54,750 nt of DNA from Patescibacteria group bacterium (GCA_018061025.1 JAGOUY010000013.1:1-54750); one strand, 5' to 3'. Numbered from the stretch's first letter, positions 7,891 through 15,722 are shown. Notes: a model not told the origin generated them from the sequence alone. Numbers and translations: made by a program.

Positions 7891-8316
7891 ATGGATACTC
7901 AAGAAAAAGTTCGTCCCTCGGTAGGCGTCGCTACCGTTGTTGTAAAAGAAGGAAAAGTCCTTATTGGGCGTGATACACGAAAAGGAGATGAAGTATATGG
8001 CGTACCAGGTGGACACTGGGAAAGCGGCGAAACTTTGAAGGAATGTGCAGCTCGAGAAATAAAAGAAGAAAGCGGGGTCGTTTGTAAGAATATAACTCTG
8101 GTCTCTGTGTTTGATTTTTACAGAGAAGATAAGCAAAAGAGTTATGCTTCTATTGGCATGAAGGCCGACTATGAAGCAGGGGATCTGGCGAACCAGCTTG
8201 AGGAAGGGCGAATGGAGTGGGCTTGGTATACGCCTCAAGATGCCCTCAACCTTAACCTTTTCGCCCCGGATCGGGTTTTAATCGAACGATATTTATCTGG
8301 TGTCATATTTGAATAG
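7891..8316 (+). CDS. Nudix hydrolase
   Basis: A 141-residue Nudix protein. The box is complete: G-x5-E-x7-REIKEESGV in GGHWESGETLKECAAREIKE and onward (residues about 46-69), with the metal-binding RExxEE core. The preceding GVPGGHW resembles MutT/NUDT15-like nucleotide pyrophosphatases. Start 7891 follows TTACAT-ATG. The stop lies one base before the fosX start, so the two are a unit. The substrate (oxidised or non-canonical NTP, or another pyrophosphate) cannot be told from sequence. Confidence 0.88.
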   Translation: MDTQEKVRPSVGVATVVVKEGKVLIGRDTRKGDEVYGVPGGHWESGETLKECAAREIKEESGVVCKNITLVSVFDFYREDKQKSYASIGMKADYEAGDLANQLEEGRMEWAWYTPQDALNLNLFAPDRVLIERYLSGVIFE

Positions 8317-8317
8317 T

Positions 8318-8719
8318 ATGATTAACGGCATTAGTCATATAACTTTCATTGTACGAGATCTTGAGAAATCGATGGCATTTTTTCGTGACGCGCTCGATGC
8401 GGTAGAGGTCTATTCAAGTGGTGATAAGACATTCTCACTTACTAAAGAGAAGTTCTTCACCGTTAACGGTATGTGGTTTGCGATCATGGAAGGAGTTCCG
8501 CTGGAACGATCCTATCATCACGTTGCTTTTGATGTGTCTGATGATGACTTTGAGAAGTATGAGATAAAGCTAAAAGCATTAAACGTCGAAATGCGTGAGC
8601 CAAGAACTCGAAAGAATGACGAAGGGAAGTCACTCTATTTTTATGATCTTGATAACAATATGTTTGAGATCCATTCTGGAACTTTGGAAAAGAGGTTGAG
8701 TTTCTATAAAGCTTCATAA
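8318..8719 (+). CDS. fosX: FosX-type fosfomycin hydrolase (VOC family)
   Basis: A 133-residue vicinal-oxygen-chelate protein with the length and signature blocks of FosX: HITFIVRDLEKSM, VYSSGDKTFSLTKEKFF, SYHHVAFDV, SLYFYDLDNNMFEIHSGTLEKRL. Probable metal ligands are H7, H68 and E117, and E44 in TKEKFF matches the Glu that FosX uses to activate water. FosX opens the fosfomycin epoxide by hydration, without glutathione or bacillithiol. The gene sits one base after the Nudix gene inside a repeat-bounded cassette. FosA or an unrelated VOC enzyme is less likely given E44 and the SLYFYD block. Confidence 0.85.
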   Translation: MINGISHITFIVRDLEKSMAFFRDALDAVEVYSSGDKTFSLTKEKFFTVNGMWFAIMEGVPLERSYHHVAFDVSDDDFEKYEIKLKALNVEMREPRTRKNDEGKSLYFYDLDNNMFEIHSGTLEKRLSFYKAS

Positions 8720-8793
8720 ACTATAGGATTCCGACGATTCTTTAGAAATAGAAGCATTCACCAATAATTTCACGGTTCGAGAAGCTCCCTGAG

Positions 8794-8876
8794 AGCCATG
8801 AGCGACAGTGTCTGGCGACCCAGACACTGTCGCTCAAAAAAGCACCACAAACGTGGTGCTTTTTTGTTGTTTGGCG
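8794..8876 (+). repeat. 83-bp flanking direct repeat, right copy (double hairpin terminator)
   Basis: 81 of 83 bases match 7642-7724, in the same orientation, including both perfect hairpins. It terminates the nudix-fosX transcript and defines the right edge of the cassette. Confidence 0.85.
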
Positions 8877-8936
8877 TATGGATTACACCAGTCTCAAATA
8901 CGCTGTCAAAATCAATTAAACTTCTTCTGAGATAAA

Positions 8937-8971
8937 ACAGAAACACCCGCCTTATAAGCGGGTGTTTCTGT
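8937..8971. terminator. Bidirectional intrinsic terminator (lipoprotein A)
   Basis: A perfect 14-bp stem (8937-8950 with 8958-8971) closes on CTTATAA and has T-rich or A-rich flanks on both sides. It ends the minus-strand lipoprotein gene at 9058-9480. Confidence 0.8.
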
Positions 8972-8973
8972 TT

Positions 8974-9031
8974 CCTCTTTCATCCTCAGAGAGAATGGTA
9001 AAGGGATTGGGACGGCCAGCACAGCACGTCC
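8974..9031 (-). promoter_or_regulatory. Conserved two-hairpin 3' element, copy A
   Basis: On the minus strand, between the stop of the lipoprotein gene and its terminator, lie a small hairpin (GGACG/CGTCC, 9010-9014 and 9027-9031) and a second one (8974-9006) with TCCCTTT and AAAGAGGA arms around a CATTCTC/GAGGATG stem. The same architecture recurs at 33864-33919 and 37372-37433 after two other lipoprotein genes. It could stabilise the mRNA, act as a target for a regulator, or mark the insertion unit. Confidence 0.6.
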
Positions 9032-9057
9032 AAGAGTCGGAAAGGAGCTTTCGTCAC

Positions 9058-9480
9058 CTACATAGGACAGGGACGCCCGGTGGTCGGGTCGAAAAATCCC
9101 GGTGAGAGCCGGTCGTTCACGCATACCCGCACGCAGCGGTGCCCGGGACTGTCGGGGGCGGGCGGGTCATTCGCTCCCGTGCCGTAGAGAATGCCGCGTG
9201 TGCACTCCCTTCCGACGGGGTTGCCACCGCATTGGCTTCCAGCCAGCACGTGCTGGCCCGGGTTGGTGAGGGAGCGGACGGTGCACAGATACTCGCACCC
9301 TCCCTGCTGGTAGAGGCACCCCGGAGAGCAGCCGCCGCAGCCCAGCGGCAGGCAGCCGTTGTCGTCGCGGACGCAGGCGGACACGGCGCCGTCCGTGCGC
9401 ACCGTCCCAGTCGGCGGCTTGCAGCTAACGACGAGGAGCAGGAACGTGACGAGAACGAGGAGACTACGTAAACCCATCAT
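9058..9480 (-). CDS. GC-rich, Cys-rich lipoprotein A
   Basis: A 140-residue secreted lipoprotein: hydrophobic signal peptide and lipobox VVSC (Cys near residue 20), then a Cys-rich domain with runs such as CVRDDNGCLPLGCGGCSPGC. The pattern recalls Myxococcota extracellular proteins. The gene is visibly richer in GC than its neighbours. I start at ATG 9480, where GGTGA stands upstream as a Shine-Dalgarno-like site, a feature absent from most host genes; upstream in-frame starts exist at 9492 and 9519. It ends 27 bases before the conserved 3' element. Function unknown. Confidence 0.65.
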   Translation of the reverse strand: MMGLRSLLVLVTFLLLVVSCKPPTGTVRTDGAVSACVRDDNGCLPLGCGGCSPGCLYQQGGCEYLCTVRSLTNPGQHVLAGSQCGGNPVGRECTRGILYGTGANDPPAPDSPGHRCVRVCVNDRLSPGFFDPTTGRPCPM

Positions 9481-9740
9481 GATGTTCACCATGAACGCAG
9501 GAGCCGGGCTCTCTGACAATCAAAACGGACCGTCCGCTGACTGTTCCAAAGAGCCATACTTAACTACACGATTTATTATAAAAAGTCAATTAACGGCCTG
9601 GCTTTTCGGCTGTGTCTCACATGGCGCAGGTAAGTTGTCTAGCAAAACACAATTTGCTTAAAATGGATATTGCGTATGTACTCATGCTACTCTGATTCCT
9701 GTCTTACGAGCGATACTTTAACCCCATATTGTTTCCCCAT

Positions 9741-9926
9741 ATGAAAATTCTCAAATGTGACCTATGCGAAGTAACGGCTCAAGGAGAAACATTCGAAAAG
9801 TGGATGATGGCTCTTCAGCCGCACTATATGGAAGCGCATGCCGATGTCATGCAAGATCCAAAAAATGGAAAAGCAGAGATGGAAAAATGGATGGGGGAGA
9901 ACAGAGCAAGATTTGAAGGGGTTTAA
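9741..9926 (+). CDS. Small C2H2-like zinc-finger protein
   Basis: A 61-residue protein starting MKILKCDLCEVTAQGETFEKWM and carrying HYMEAHADVM, so C-x2-C near residue 6 and H-x4-H near residue 35 form a possible C2H2 zinc site. Similar short CDLC ... PHYMEAHADVM proteins are, to my knowledge, common in Patescibacteria annotations as hypotheticals. ATG 9741 (CCAT-ATG) is preferred to the in-frame start 12 bases upstream. Role unknown; nucleic-acid or protein binding are possibilities. Confidence 0.55.
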   Translation: MKILKCDLCEVTAQGETFEKWMMALQPHYMEAHADVMQDPKNGKAEMEKWMGENRARFEGV

Positions 9927-9970
9927 AGACTCGAGCTAAATGATCAATGTAACCATCAACCCTCTCCACT

Positions 9971-10366
9971 ATGCCCACCGACATCGCCCTCTACAACGCT
10001 GCCCAATCAGCTGAATACAAAAAAATCTGCAAAAAGCTCAAGGAGGTCATCACACAAGAACTGAAAAAAGTGGAGAGCAAAGTCTGGCACGGCAGCCCAG
10101 TCTGGTTCCTCGATGGAAATCCCATTGTGGGCTACAGCGTGCGTAAGCGCGGGGTGCAGTTGTTGTTTTGGAGCGGTCAATCGTTCACGGATACTACGTT
10201 AAAACCCGAAGGCTCCTTCAAAGCCGCAGAGATGAACTATACGCAAAGCGATGAGATAAAAGTCACCGAACTTCGCAATTGGCTCAAACAAGCCAAGCGC
10301 ATCCAATGGGACTATAAAAATATCGTGAAGAGAAGAGGGGCGCTCGTGAAAATTGGTTCTTGGTAG
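9971..10366 (+). CDS. DUF1801 domain protein
   Basis: A 131-residue DUF1801/YdhG-like protein: KVWHGSPVWFLDGNPIVGYSVRKRGVQLLFWSG in the middle is the family core. The fold is shared with frataxin/YjbR-like small proteins, but no biochemical function is established. Two further members lie at 24478 and 24883. Soluble, no signal peptide. The start follows CCACT-ATG without a ribosome-binding motif. Confidence 0.75.
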   Translation: MPTDIALYNAAQSAEYKKICKKLKEVITQELKKVESKVWHGSPVWFLDGNPIVGYSVRKRGVQLLFWSGQSFTDTTLKPEGSFKAAEMNYTQSDEIKVTELRNWLKQAKRIQWDYKNIVKRRGALVKIGSW

Positions 10367-10410
10367 GGGATGGTGTATTAATACGCATAATTAAAAGACA
10401 AGTCCATTTA

Positions 10411-10428
10411 CATACCCCCAGGGGTATG
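10411..10428 (+). promoter_or_regulatory. CstR/CsoR-type operator of the sulfide module
   Basis: An 18-base inverted repeat with arms CATACCCC and GGGGTATG separated by two bases sits 17 bases before the regulator gene. Its core (ATACCCC ... GGGGTAT) is nearly the same as that of the copper operator at 1298-1323. A TATGAT hexamer lies at 10435-10440. Confidence 0.75.
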
Positions 10429-10445
10429 TTTAACTATGATCAGCT

Positions 10446-10712
10446 ATGCCAACCAGAGATTGTAAACCACTTATAGACCACATTAGTCGTCTCGAAGGTC
10501 AGCTCGCGTCTATCAAAAAAGAGCTTCAAGCGGAATCACCGAATTGCCTTAAAGCAGGAGCAACGCTTCGCGCAGCTTCTCGCTCATTCAGCTCTCTCAA
10601 GCATGCGTTTGTTTCGAGTTTTTTACAGAAGAAATTTTTCACCCGGCAGCAGGCGAATTCTTTGCTGGATTCTCCCGAGTACAATGCCTTGCTCGATTTA
10701 ATTCGCTCCTAA
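10446..10712 (+). CDS. CsoR/CstR-family regulator with only one sensing cysteine
   Basis: An 88-residue DUF156 protein: LIDHISRLEGQLASIKKELQ matches the first helix of CsoR/CstR. C34 (SPNCLKAG) corresponds to the first conserved Cys. The positions of the second-shell His and Cys (F59 and K63 by spacing) are not ligands, so it cannot build the CsoR copper site, nor the paired cysteines used by CstR for persulfide sensing; another Cys is at position 6. It precedes a rhodanese and an MBL protein, so a sulfane-sulfur sensor is the best guess. Confidence 0.75.
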   Translation: MPTRDCKPLIDHISRLEGQLASIKKELQAESPNCLKAGATLRAASRSFSSLKHAFVSSFLQKKFFTRQQANSLLDSPEYNALLDLIRS

Positions 10713-10731
10713 GACAGCTTCAACCCCCCCC

Positions 10732-11256
10732 ATGAAACACATAAGTATTTCTGCATTTAAGTACGCGCTGGAAACAGACAAAGCAAATCCAGCGATCGCA
10801 TTTATCAATGTGTGTACCCCAGATGAATATTCGGCTAAGCATATCGAAGGGGTCAGAAGTGTTCCTTTGGACGAACTCGAGTCTCGCGTAGCGGAGTTCC
10901 AAGATAAAAAAACAATTTATCTCCATTGCCGGTCCGGGAATCGGAGTAAACGCGCGGCAGAATTGCTCGAGCGACGAGGGATACATGCCGAACTTGTGAA
11001 CGTGGAAGGGGGGATTATGGCCTGGGAAGCCGCAGGGTTGAAAACGGTCTCGGTGTCTTCTAGGTTGCCGATCACGCAGCAGGTATTTATTGCTGCAGGA
11101 TTGTTGATTTTAATCGGCACGCTGCTTACGCGTTGGCAGGGAATGATGTTTCTTGTCATCCCAGCCTTTGTAGGGGGTGGCCTCTTGTTTGCAGGAGTAA
11201 CCGGATGGTGTGGGATGGCCGTAGTGCTTTCGAAGATGCCATGGAATAAGAAATAA
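10732..11256 (+). CDS. Rhodanese-DUF2892 fusion (YgaP-like)
   Basis: A 174-residue protein. Residues 1-105 form a rhodanese domain with the catalytic loop CRSGNRS (C66), which carries a persulfide during sulfur transfer. Residues about 115-170 contain two membrane helices of the DUF2892 type with a Cys in GWCGMAVVLSK. The same fusion occurs in YgaP and cst-type operons. It lies between the regulator and the MBL protein with gaps of 19 and 10 bases, so the three are probably one transcript for sulfane-sulfur handling at the membrane. Confidence 0.85.
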   Translation: MKHISISAFKYALETDKANPAIAFINVCTPDEYSAKHIEGVRSVPLDELESRVAEFQDKKTIYLHCRSGNRSKRAAELLERRGIHAELVNVEGGIMAWEAAGLKTVSVSSRLPITQQVFIAAGLLILIGTLLTRWQGMMFLVIPAFVGGGLLFAGVTGWCGMAVVLSKMPWNKK

Positions 11257-11266
11257 GCGTCATCAT

Positions 11267-12148
11267 ATGTCTACACAGCCAAAGATCCATTCCTTCTTTG
11301 ACCCCCACACGTACACCGTGACGCATGTGGTGGCAGATCCAGAGACACACGCGGCCGCGATTATCGATAGCGTTCTCGACTATGACCCCGTCACCGGAGG
11401 AATTTCTCACGAAAGCGCCGACAAGGTGGTTGATCTCATTCGTGCCGAGGGATACCGAGTAGACTGGATTCTCGAAACGCACGCGCATGCAGATCACGTC
11501 ACTGCTGCGTACTATTTAAAACAGCAGCTCGGTGGACAGATCGCGATTGGAGGACGGATCACCGAGGTTCAGCAGGTGTTTGTGAACATCTTCAATCTTG
11601 GAGCGGAAGTTGGGGTGGACGGCCGGCAATTTGATCATCTATGGAAAGACGAAGAGGTTTTTCGCGTGGGATCAATTGAGGCCCGCGTCCTCGCGACGCC
11701 AGGACACACGCCCGCAGATGTGACGTATCTCATTGGGGATGCCGCGTTTGTGGGGGATACCATGTTTATGCCTGACTACGGCACGGCCCGCTGTGATTTT
11801 CCAGGCGGAAACGCCCAGATACTGTTTGATTCCGTCCAGCGTCTTTACACCCTTCCAGATGAGACGCGCGTCTTTCTCTGTCATGACTATCTTCCCGAAA
11901 CCAGAACGGACTATCACTGGGAAACAACTATCTTGAATCAGAAGCAGCAGAATATTCATGTTGCAGAGCGTATCCAAAAAGAGGCCTTTGTGCAGATGAG
12001 ACACGCTCGAGACAAAGAGTTAGCCCTGCCACGACTCATCATTCCGTCCATTCAGATCAATATCCGTGCAGGGGCACTCCCAGAATCAGCAAGCAACGGC
12101 ATCGCATACCTCAAGGTGCCAATAAACAGCATTTTTGCAGGCAAATAG
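11267..12148 (+). CDS. Persulfide-dioxygenase-like MBL-fold protein
   Basis: A 293-residue metallo-beta-lactamase-fold protein with THAHADH (H72, H74, D76, H77), GHTPADVTYLIGDAAFVGDTMF and LCHDYLPE, which is the ETHE1/Blh persulfide dioxygenase layout. The substrate is expected to be glutathione persulfide or a similar low-molecular-weight persulfide. ETHE1 members use a mononuclear iron bound by H72, H-in-GHT and D-in-GDT. Operon partner of the rhodanese. Which thiol the organism provides is unknown. Confidence 0.83.
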   Translation: MSTQPKIHSFFDPHTYTVTHVVADPETHAAAIIDSVLDYDPVTGGISHESADKVVDLIRAEGYRVDWILETHAHADHVTAAYYLKQQLGGQIAIGGRITEVQQVFVNIFNLGAEVGVDGRQFDHLWKDEEVFRVGSIEARVLATPGHTPADVTYLIGDAAFVGDTMFMPDYGTARCDFPGGNAQILFDSVQRLYTLPDETRVFLCHDYLPETRTDYHWETTILNQKQQNIHVAERIQKEAFVQMRHARDKELALPRLIIPSIQINIRAGALPESASNGIAYLKVPINSIFAGK

Positions 12149-12236
12149 ACATGAGGTTCGGCCGGGATGAGACATACGAAGATTGAATTTTTAGCTCCCG
12201 GTATCCAAGCAAGCATTTTCTCGTTAGAATAACAGC

Positions 12237-12719
12237 ATGGATATCCAATTAAGGAACGCGGGAAAGCTTATTTTTTGCATCTGTCTTTGTGAACTCGCGG
12301 GTGCGCTTGGGACTCTTTTTACTGCGTCAGCAGTCCCGACGTGGTATGCCGGACTTGCGAGGCCAGCACTTAACCCGCCAGGTTGGGTGTTTGGTCCCGT
12401 GTGGACGATCTTATATGCGCTCATGGGAGGAGCAGTCTTTCTGGTTTGGAAGCAAGGTTGGCGGCGTCGGGAGGTGAAGAGGGCGATCGGTCTGTTTAGT
12501 GCCCAGTTACTAGCAAACGCGCTCTGGTCGATGCTGTTCTTCGGAATGCAAAATCCTTTTTATGCGTTGATTGATATATGTCTGCTCTGGATGCTTATCC
12601 TTGCAACAATGATCGCCTTCTATCGAATATCAAAACCAGCGGCGTACCTCCTTTTTCCTTACCTCGCCTGGGTGAGTTTTGCCGCCTATTTAAATTACAT
12701 GATCTACGTGCTCAATTGA
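12237..12719 (+). CDS. tspO: TspO/MBR family membrane protein
   Basis: A 160-residue protein with five membrane helices and the TspO core: WYAGLARPALNPPGWVFGPVWTILYALMG near the N-terminus, then LLANALWSMLFFGMQNP and a final helix FAAYLNYMIYVLN. TspO proteins bind porphyrins, sterols or other hydrophobic ligands and can affect stress responses. The start at 12237 follows ACAGC-ATG. It stands alone, 88 bases after the MBL gene. Confidence 0.88.
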   Translation: MDIQLRNAGKLIFCICLCELAGALGTLFTASAVPTWYAGLARPALNPPGWVFGPVWTILYALMGGAVFLVWKQGWRRREVKRAIGLFSAQLLANALWSMLFFGMQNPFYALIDICLLWMLILATMIAFYRISKPAAYLLFPYLAWVSFAAYLNYMIYVLN

Positions 12720-12810
12720 ATGACCAGAAGTCTGGTACAGTTCGTCGGGGAAATGGTTAACAAAATCTCGGAGGGCGATCGCAAATGTATTGCTGAGATG
12801 TTTTTTACAT

Positions 12811-13263
12811 TTAAATAAGGTTCGCAATAAACAGTACCGCCCCCGCGCTCAGCAAGCATCCAGACATTTTTCCCACGGCTGAACCCAACATCGTGCGTTT
12901 ATCGCTCACCTTTGCGGCTCGTGCCCGTTCAGCGATCAGGCCTTCAAAAATCCCTGCAATCCCATCCGTGACAGCATTCCCCACGACTCCGCCGATGACC
13001 GCTCCTGCAACACCGCCCAGCTCACCTCCAAAAATTGCCATGATCGATAATATGCCATTATCGATGATCCCGAAAACGATGTCGGGCCAGATTCGTTTGA
13101 GGGGGATGCGAAATGGAATGAGCGAGACAAGGCAGAGGACGCCGAGCCCAATAATCACGAGTCCGATGAAATGCGTGTGGTAAATGAAGTAGGAGCTTAC
13201 CGCTAAAATGATGGCACAAAGCAGGAGAATGTTTAAAATGGCCGCGAAAAAATGGTTCTTCAT
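12811..13263 (-). CDS. Hypothetical integral membrane protein
   Basis: A 150-residue protein with about four membrane helices. The glycine-rich centre (IFGGELGGVAGAVIGGVVGNAVTDG) followed by an amphipathic stretch (IAGIFEGLIAERARAAKVSD) is reminiscent of VIT1-like or small channel-like proteins, but I cannot assign a family. ATG 13263 follows TATCT-ATG. Convergent with tspO. Confidence 0.5.
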   Translation of the reverse strand: MKNHFFAAILNILLLCAIILAVSSYFIYHTHFIGLVIIGLGVLCLVSLIPFRIPLKRIWPDIVFGIIDNGILSIMAIFGGELGGVAGAVIGGVVGNAVTDGIAGIFEGLIAERARAAKVSDKRTMLGSAVGKMSGCLLSAGAVLFIANLI

Positions 13264-13453
13264 AGATACTTGAATGAACGTTTGTGATAGAGGACTATGA
13301 ACAAGGATAGTGGATAATGCGTAAAGGCGATAGCCTCCTCACTGATCATAAAGGCTCTAGAAGAGCAGAAGGGATAACAATCATCCGTAACTAACAAGAC
13401 AAGGATCGTTCGCCTATATACAGATCCTGAGATACGGAGTAAGCATAGAGTAT

Positions 13454-14353
13454 ATGAATACGCGCAATTATTGGGTCTTGCTGATCGTGGTTCTGATTGC
13501 GGGAAGTGGGATATATGCCTCATGGAAGGATCGAGAACAGGTGCCCGCCCAAAACACGCCTGTGCCCGCTGTCGGGATCGTTGATCCGCTGAATGCGACG
13601 TATCTGATTGATGGTGTGTCGGTCTCATTAGTGAAGGGGAGAGCCGAAGCGGGTTCGGGGAGTGCTAAGGTGTCTACCGCTGTTTTTGGTCAGCCGGTTA
13701 TAGGTGATCTCAATAGAGACGGCATAAACGATGCAGCTATGTTCATGACGCAGGACATGGGTGGCAGCGGTGTTTTTTATTATGTGGTCGCCTCGATCCA
13801 CTCTGCGACGGGCACGCGTGGCACAAACGCCTCACTCCTTGGCGACCGCATTGCTCCGCAGAACCTAGAGATCAATGCTGGTCGTATCATTGCCAACTAC
13901 GCCGACAGAAAACCGGGCGAACCGATGACCACCCCTCCCTCGGTTGGCATAAGCGCCTCCTATACGGTAGAGGGTATGTCCTTGCAGAACGTCGCGGCTC
14001 CTGTGACGACGCTGACGTATCTGTCTTCCACAGCGAAGGCAACAGACTATTGTAATGGCGCAGATATGGATAGCGCGGGATATAAAAAGACGATCACGGT
14101 CGAACACACAACGAGCACCCTCGAAACCAACCCCACCCCGCTTCAATTAGTAAAAGAAACAATTCGCGCCGCGACCGTAGGCATGTGTCACACAGTCTTG
14201 GATCAAGCCGCGATCAAGGTAGAAAACGGCGTCGTGACCATCCCACCCATTAATGGATGGGCAGGTTCATCGATTACCCTCTGTAGCTGTAAGCCAATAG
14301 TTGAGACGAATGTCTTACGCATCCCGGGGATGACGAAGGTGGTTTGGGAATAG
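13454..14353 (+). CDS. Membrane-anchored exported protein of unknown function
   Basis: A 299-residue protein with one N-terminal anchor (residues 6-23) and an extracytoplasmic part. A middle segment GDLNRDGINDAAMFM has the calcium-binding DxNxDGxxD look of FG-GAP or EF-hand loops. The C-terminal third carries several cysteines (YCNGAD, GMCHTV, LCSCKP) that may form disulfides. No enzyme motif recognised. Alone, on the same strand as the following propeller gene. Confidence 0.5.
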   Translation: MNTRNYWVLLIVVLIAGSGIYASWKDREQVPAQNTPVPAVGIVDPLNATYLIDGVSVSLVKGRAEAGSGSAKVSTAVFGQPVIGDLNRDGINDAAMFMTQDMGGSGVFYYVVASIHSATGTRGTNASLLGDRIAPQNLEINAGRIIANYADRKPGEPMTTPPSVGISASYTVEGMSLQNVAAPVTTLTYLSSTAKATDYCNGADMDSAGYKKTITVEHTTSTLETNPTPLQLVKETIRAATVGMCHTVLDQAAIKVENGVVTIPPINGWAGSSITLCSCKPIVETNVLRIPGMTKVVWE

Positions 14354-14408
14354 GTTTTTCTCACGGAGAATTTTTTTATTTTTTTTAGATTGTGACCCAC
14401 GCTGCCGA

Positions 14409-14453
14409 GGAGAGAAGGTAAACGAGAAGTGGTTTTTTGCGCAGTCGTATTAA
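14409..14453 (+). pseudogene. Relic of a proS 3' end
   Basis: Reading in frame from 14409 gives GEKVNEKWFFAQSY then stop, against GDKTSEKWFFAQSY then stop at the end of the intact proS (17413-17456). Eleven of fourteen residues match, with synonymous and nonsynonymous base changes. No long frame continues upstream, although TGT and TGC codons at 14391 and 14403 may be remains of the zinc-binding tail. It is either a leftover of an ancestral proS displaced by the present copy or a partial duplication. Confidence 0.7.
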
Positions 14454-14533
14454 GTCATTGTCGATGTAATAAAGAGTTGTGAGGAATATTTTCTGCTTTG
14501 ATAGCAAGGCTGCTACCATACTAAAAGCCGAAT

Positions 14534-15442
14534 ATGAGAAAAAACCAACGAATTACCCGCATCGATGGGCACGTACCGGATGATTTTATCGTCTGTCTTA
14601 GGTCATCCGTTGATTTTGATCGTGGTCCTGACACCGAAGAAGATGATGTGTGGGTAGTTCGGGTCGTTAACAATAAGCCGCAACTACTCTTTATCGGGCC
14701 CGGTGTTATTTCAGATTGCGCTGTTCTTCCATCCGGACAGGTTCTCCTGACCGGGGTGATTGGCGGAAAAAGTGGAGTTTTCGCTCTTGATTCAGCCGGA
14801 CACGGAGCGAATCTCTTACAGGAGGGTCTTTTTCTAGGCGTACGAGCAATCGATGATGAGCTTGTGATCGCTTGGGGCGGTACAGCGCATGAACCTGTCT
14901 GTTGGAGGATGTTGAATGGAGAATGGGTAGAATATGTATCACAGCCATTATTAGTAGGTGTGTACGGGCTACACAAAGATCTAGTCATTGCGACTACACA
15001 ATCAGGTGGTGTGCGGCGTCTACGGGGTGAAGTATCAAAAGAAATGCCCTATGCAATTCCTGAATTGATAAGCGACGTTTTCATTGAAAATGAGACAATG
15101 CTATGGGCAGTCACGATGCAAGGAACCGTGCTGCAAAGTTTTGGTGATGAGTGGCATCGCTATGCTTCCTTATCTGGCCACCACACGAACCCCATGGTGG
15201 TCGCGAACGGTATCGTCCAATGGGAAAAGAAGCTCATTGTATCTTTGGGAGTAAATGGATTAGCCCAAGTTATAGACGATAAGCTGGTCGAGTTAAACAG
15301 ATATTGTAAGCCGATACAAATTGTAGGAATGAAAAATAGCTTGATAACCGTTGAACGTGAACTTATTACCATCTGGAAGACAGAGACAGACAGAAAAAAT
15401 CTGCTATTAACGGATATCAAGCGGACAGTTTCTTACGCATGA
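14534..15442 (+). CDS. Cytoplasmic propeller-like protein, paralogue of 21746
   Basis: A 302-residue protein with no signal peptide, made of repeated beta-strand units (FIGPGVISDCAVLPSGQVLLTG, DDELVIAWGGTAHEPVCW, HKDLVIATTQSGGV, QWEKKLIVSLGVNGLAQV). It shares layout with the minus-strand gene at 21746: GPG ... PSG/PAG ... AWGG/CWGG ... DLVIA/DLVAV ... WEKKLIV/WQGKILI. A WD/kelch-like propeller is inferred. Such proteins are familiar from Myxococcota, but I cannot name a family or partner. Confidence 0.5.
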   Translation: MRKNQRITRIDGHVPDDFIVCLRSSVDFDRGPDTEEDDVWVVRVVNNKPQLLFIGPGVISDCAVLPSGQVLLTGVIGGKSGVFALDSAGHGANLLQEGLFLGVRAIDDELVIAWGGTAHEPVCWRMLNGEWVEYVSQPLLVGVYGLHKDLVIATTQSGGVRRLRGEVSKEMPYAIPELISDVFIENETMLWAVTMQGTVLQSFGDEWHRYASLSGHHTNPMVVANGIVQWEKKLIVSLGVNGLAQVIDDKLVELNRYCKPIQIVGMKNSLITVERELITIWKTETDRKNLLLTDIKRTVSYA

Positions 15443-15479
15443 GCGAATAAATAATTGCCGTATATATCCGACAAATAAA

Positions 15480-15722
15480 ATGCGCTGGCATTTGTGGCGT
15501 CTTTTATGTTTCCTTGGAAACAATCAACATACGTTTACCCGGCAGGAAGCTCGAGAGTTGGTTCCTGCAACGAATCCATTTTTACAGCACTTTTTTGATC
15601 ATGTAGTTGGCATTCATTTTCCGCAGCGTCTTGATACGATCGTGACTGAGCTGTGCGAAGTATTCTCTCATGCAGATGTAAAAGCATTGATGCAAGAGTA
15701 CTTTAAAAAGATCAACTTGTAA
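15480..15722 (+). CDS. Hypothetical small protein
   Basis: I do not recognise it. An 80-residue soluble, mainly helical protein (DTIVTELCEVFSHADVKALMQEYFKKI at the end). The start lies 37 bases after the propeller gene on the same strand, so it may be cotranscribed. Just beyond its stop, a 9-bp stem around 15747-15780 (AAGGAGCTC with GAGCTCCTT) may terminate the transcript before the proS leader. Confidence 0.4.
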   Translation: MRWHLWRLLCFLGNNQHTFTRQEARELVPATNPFLQHFFDHVVGIHFPQRLDTIVTELCEVFSHADVKALMQEYFKKINL

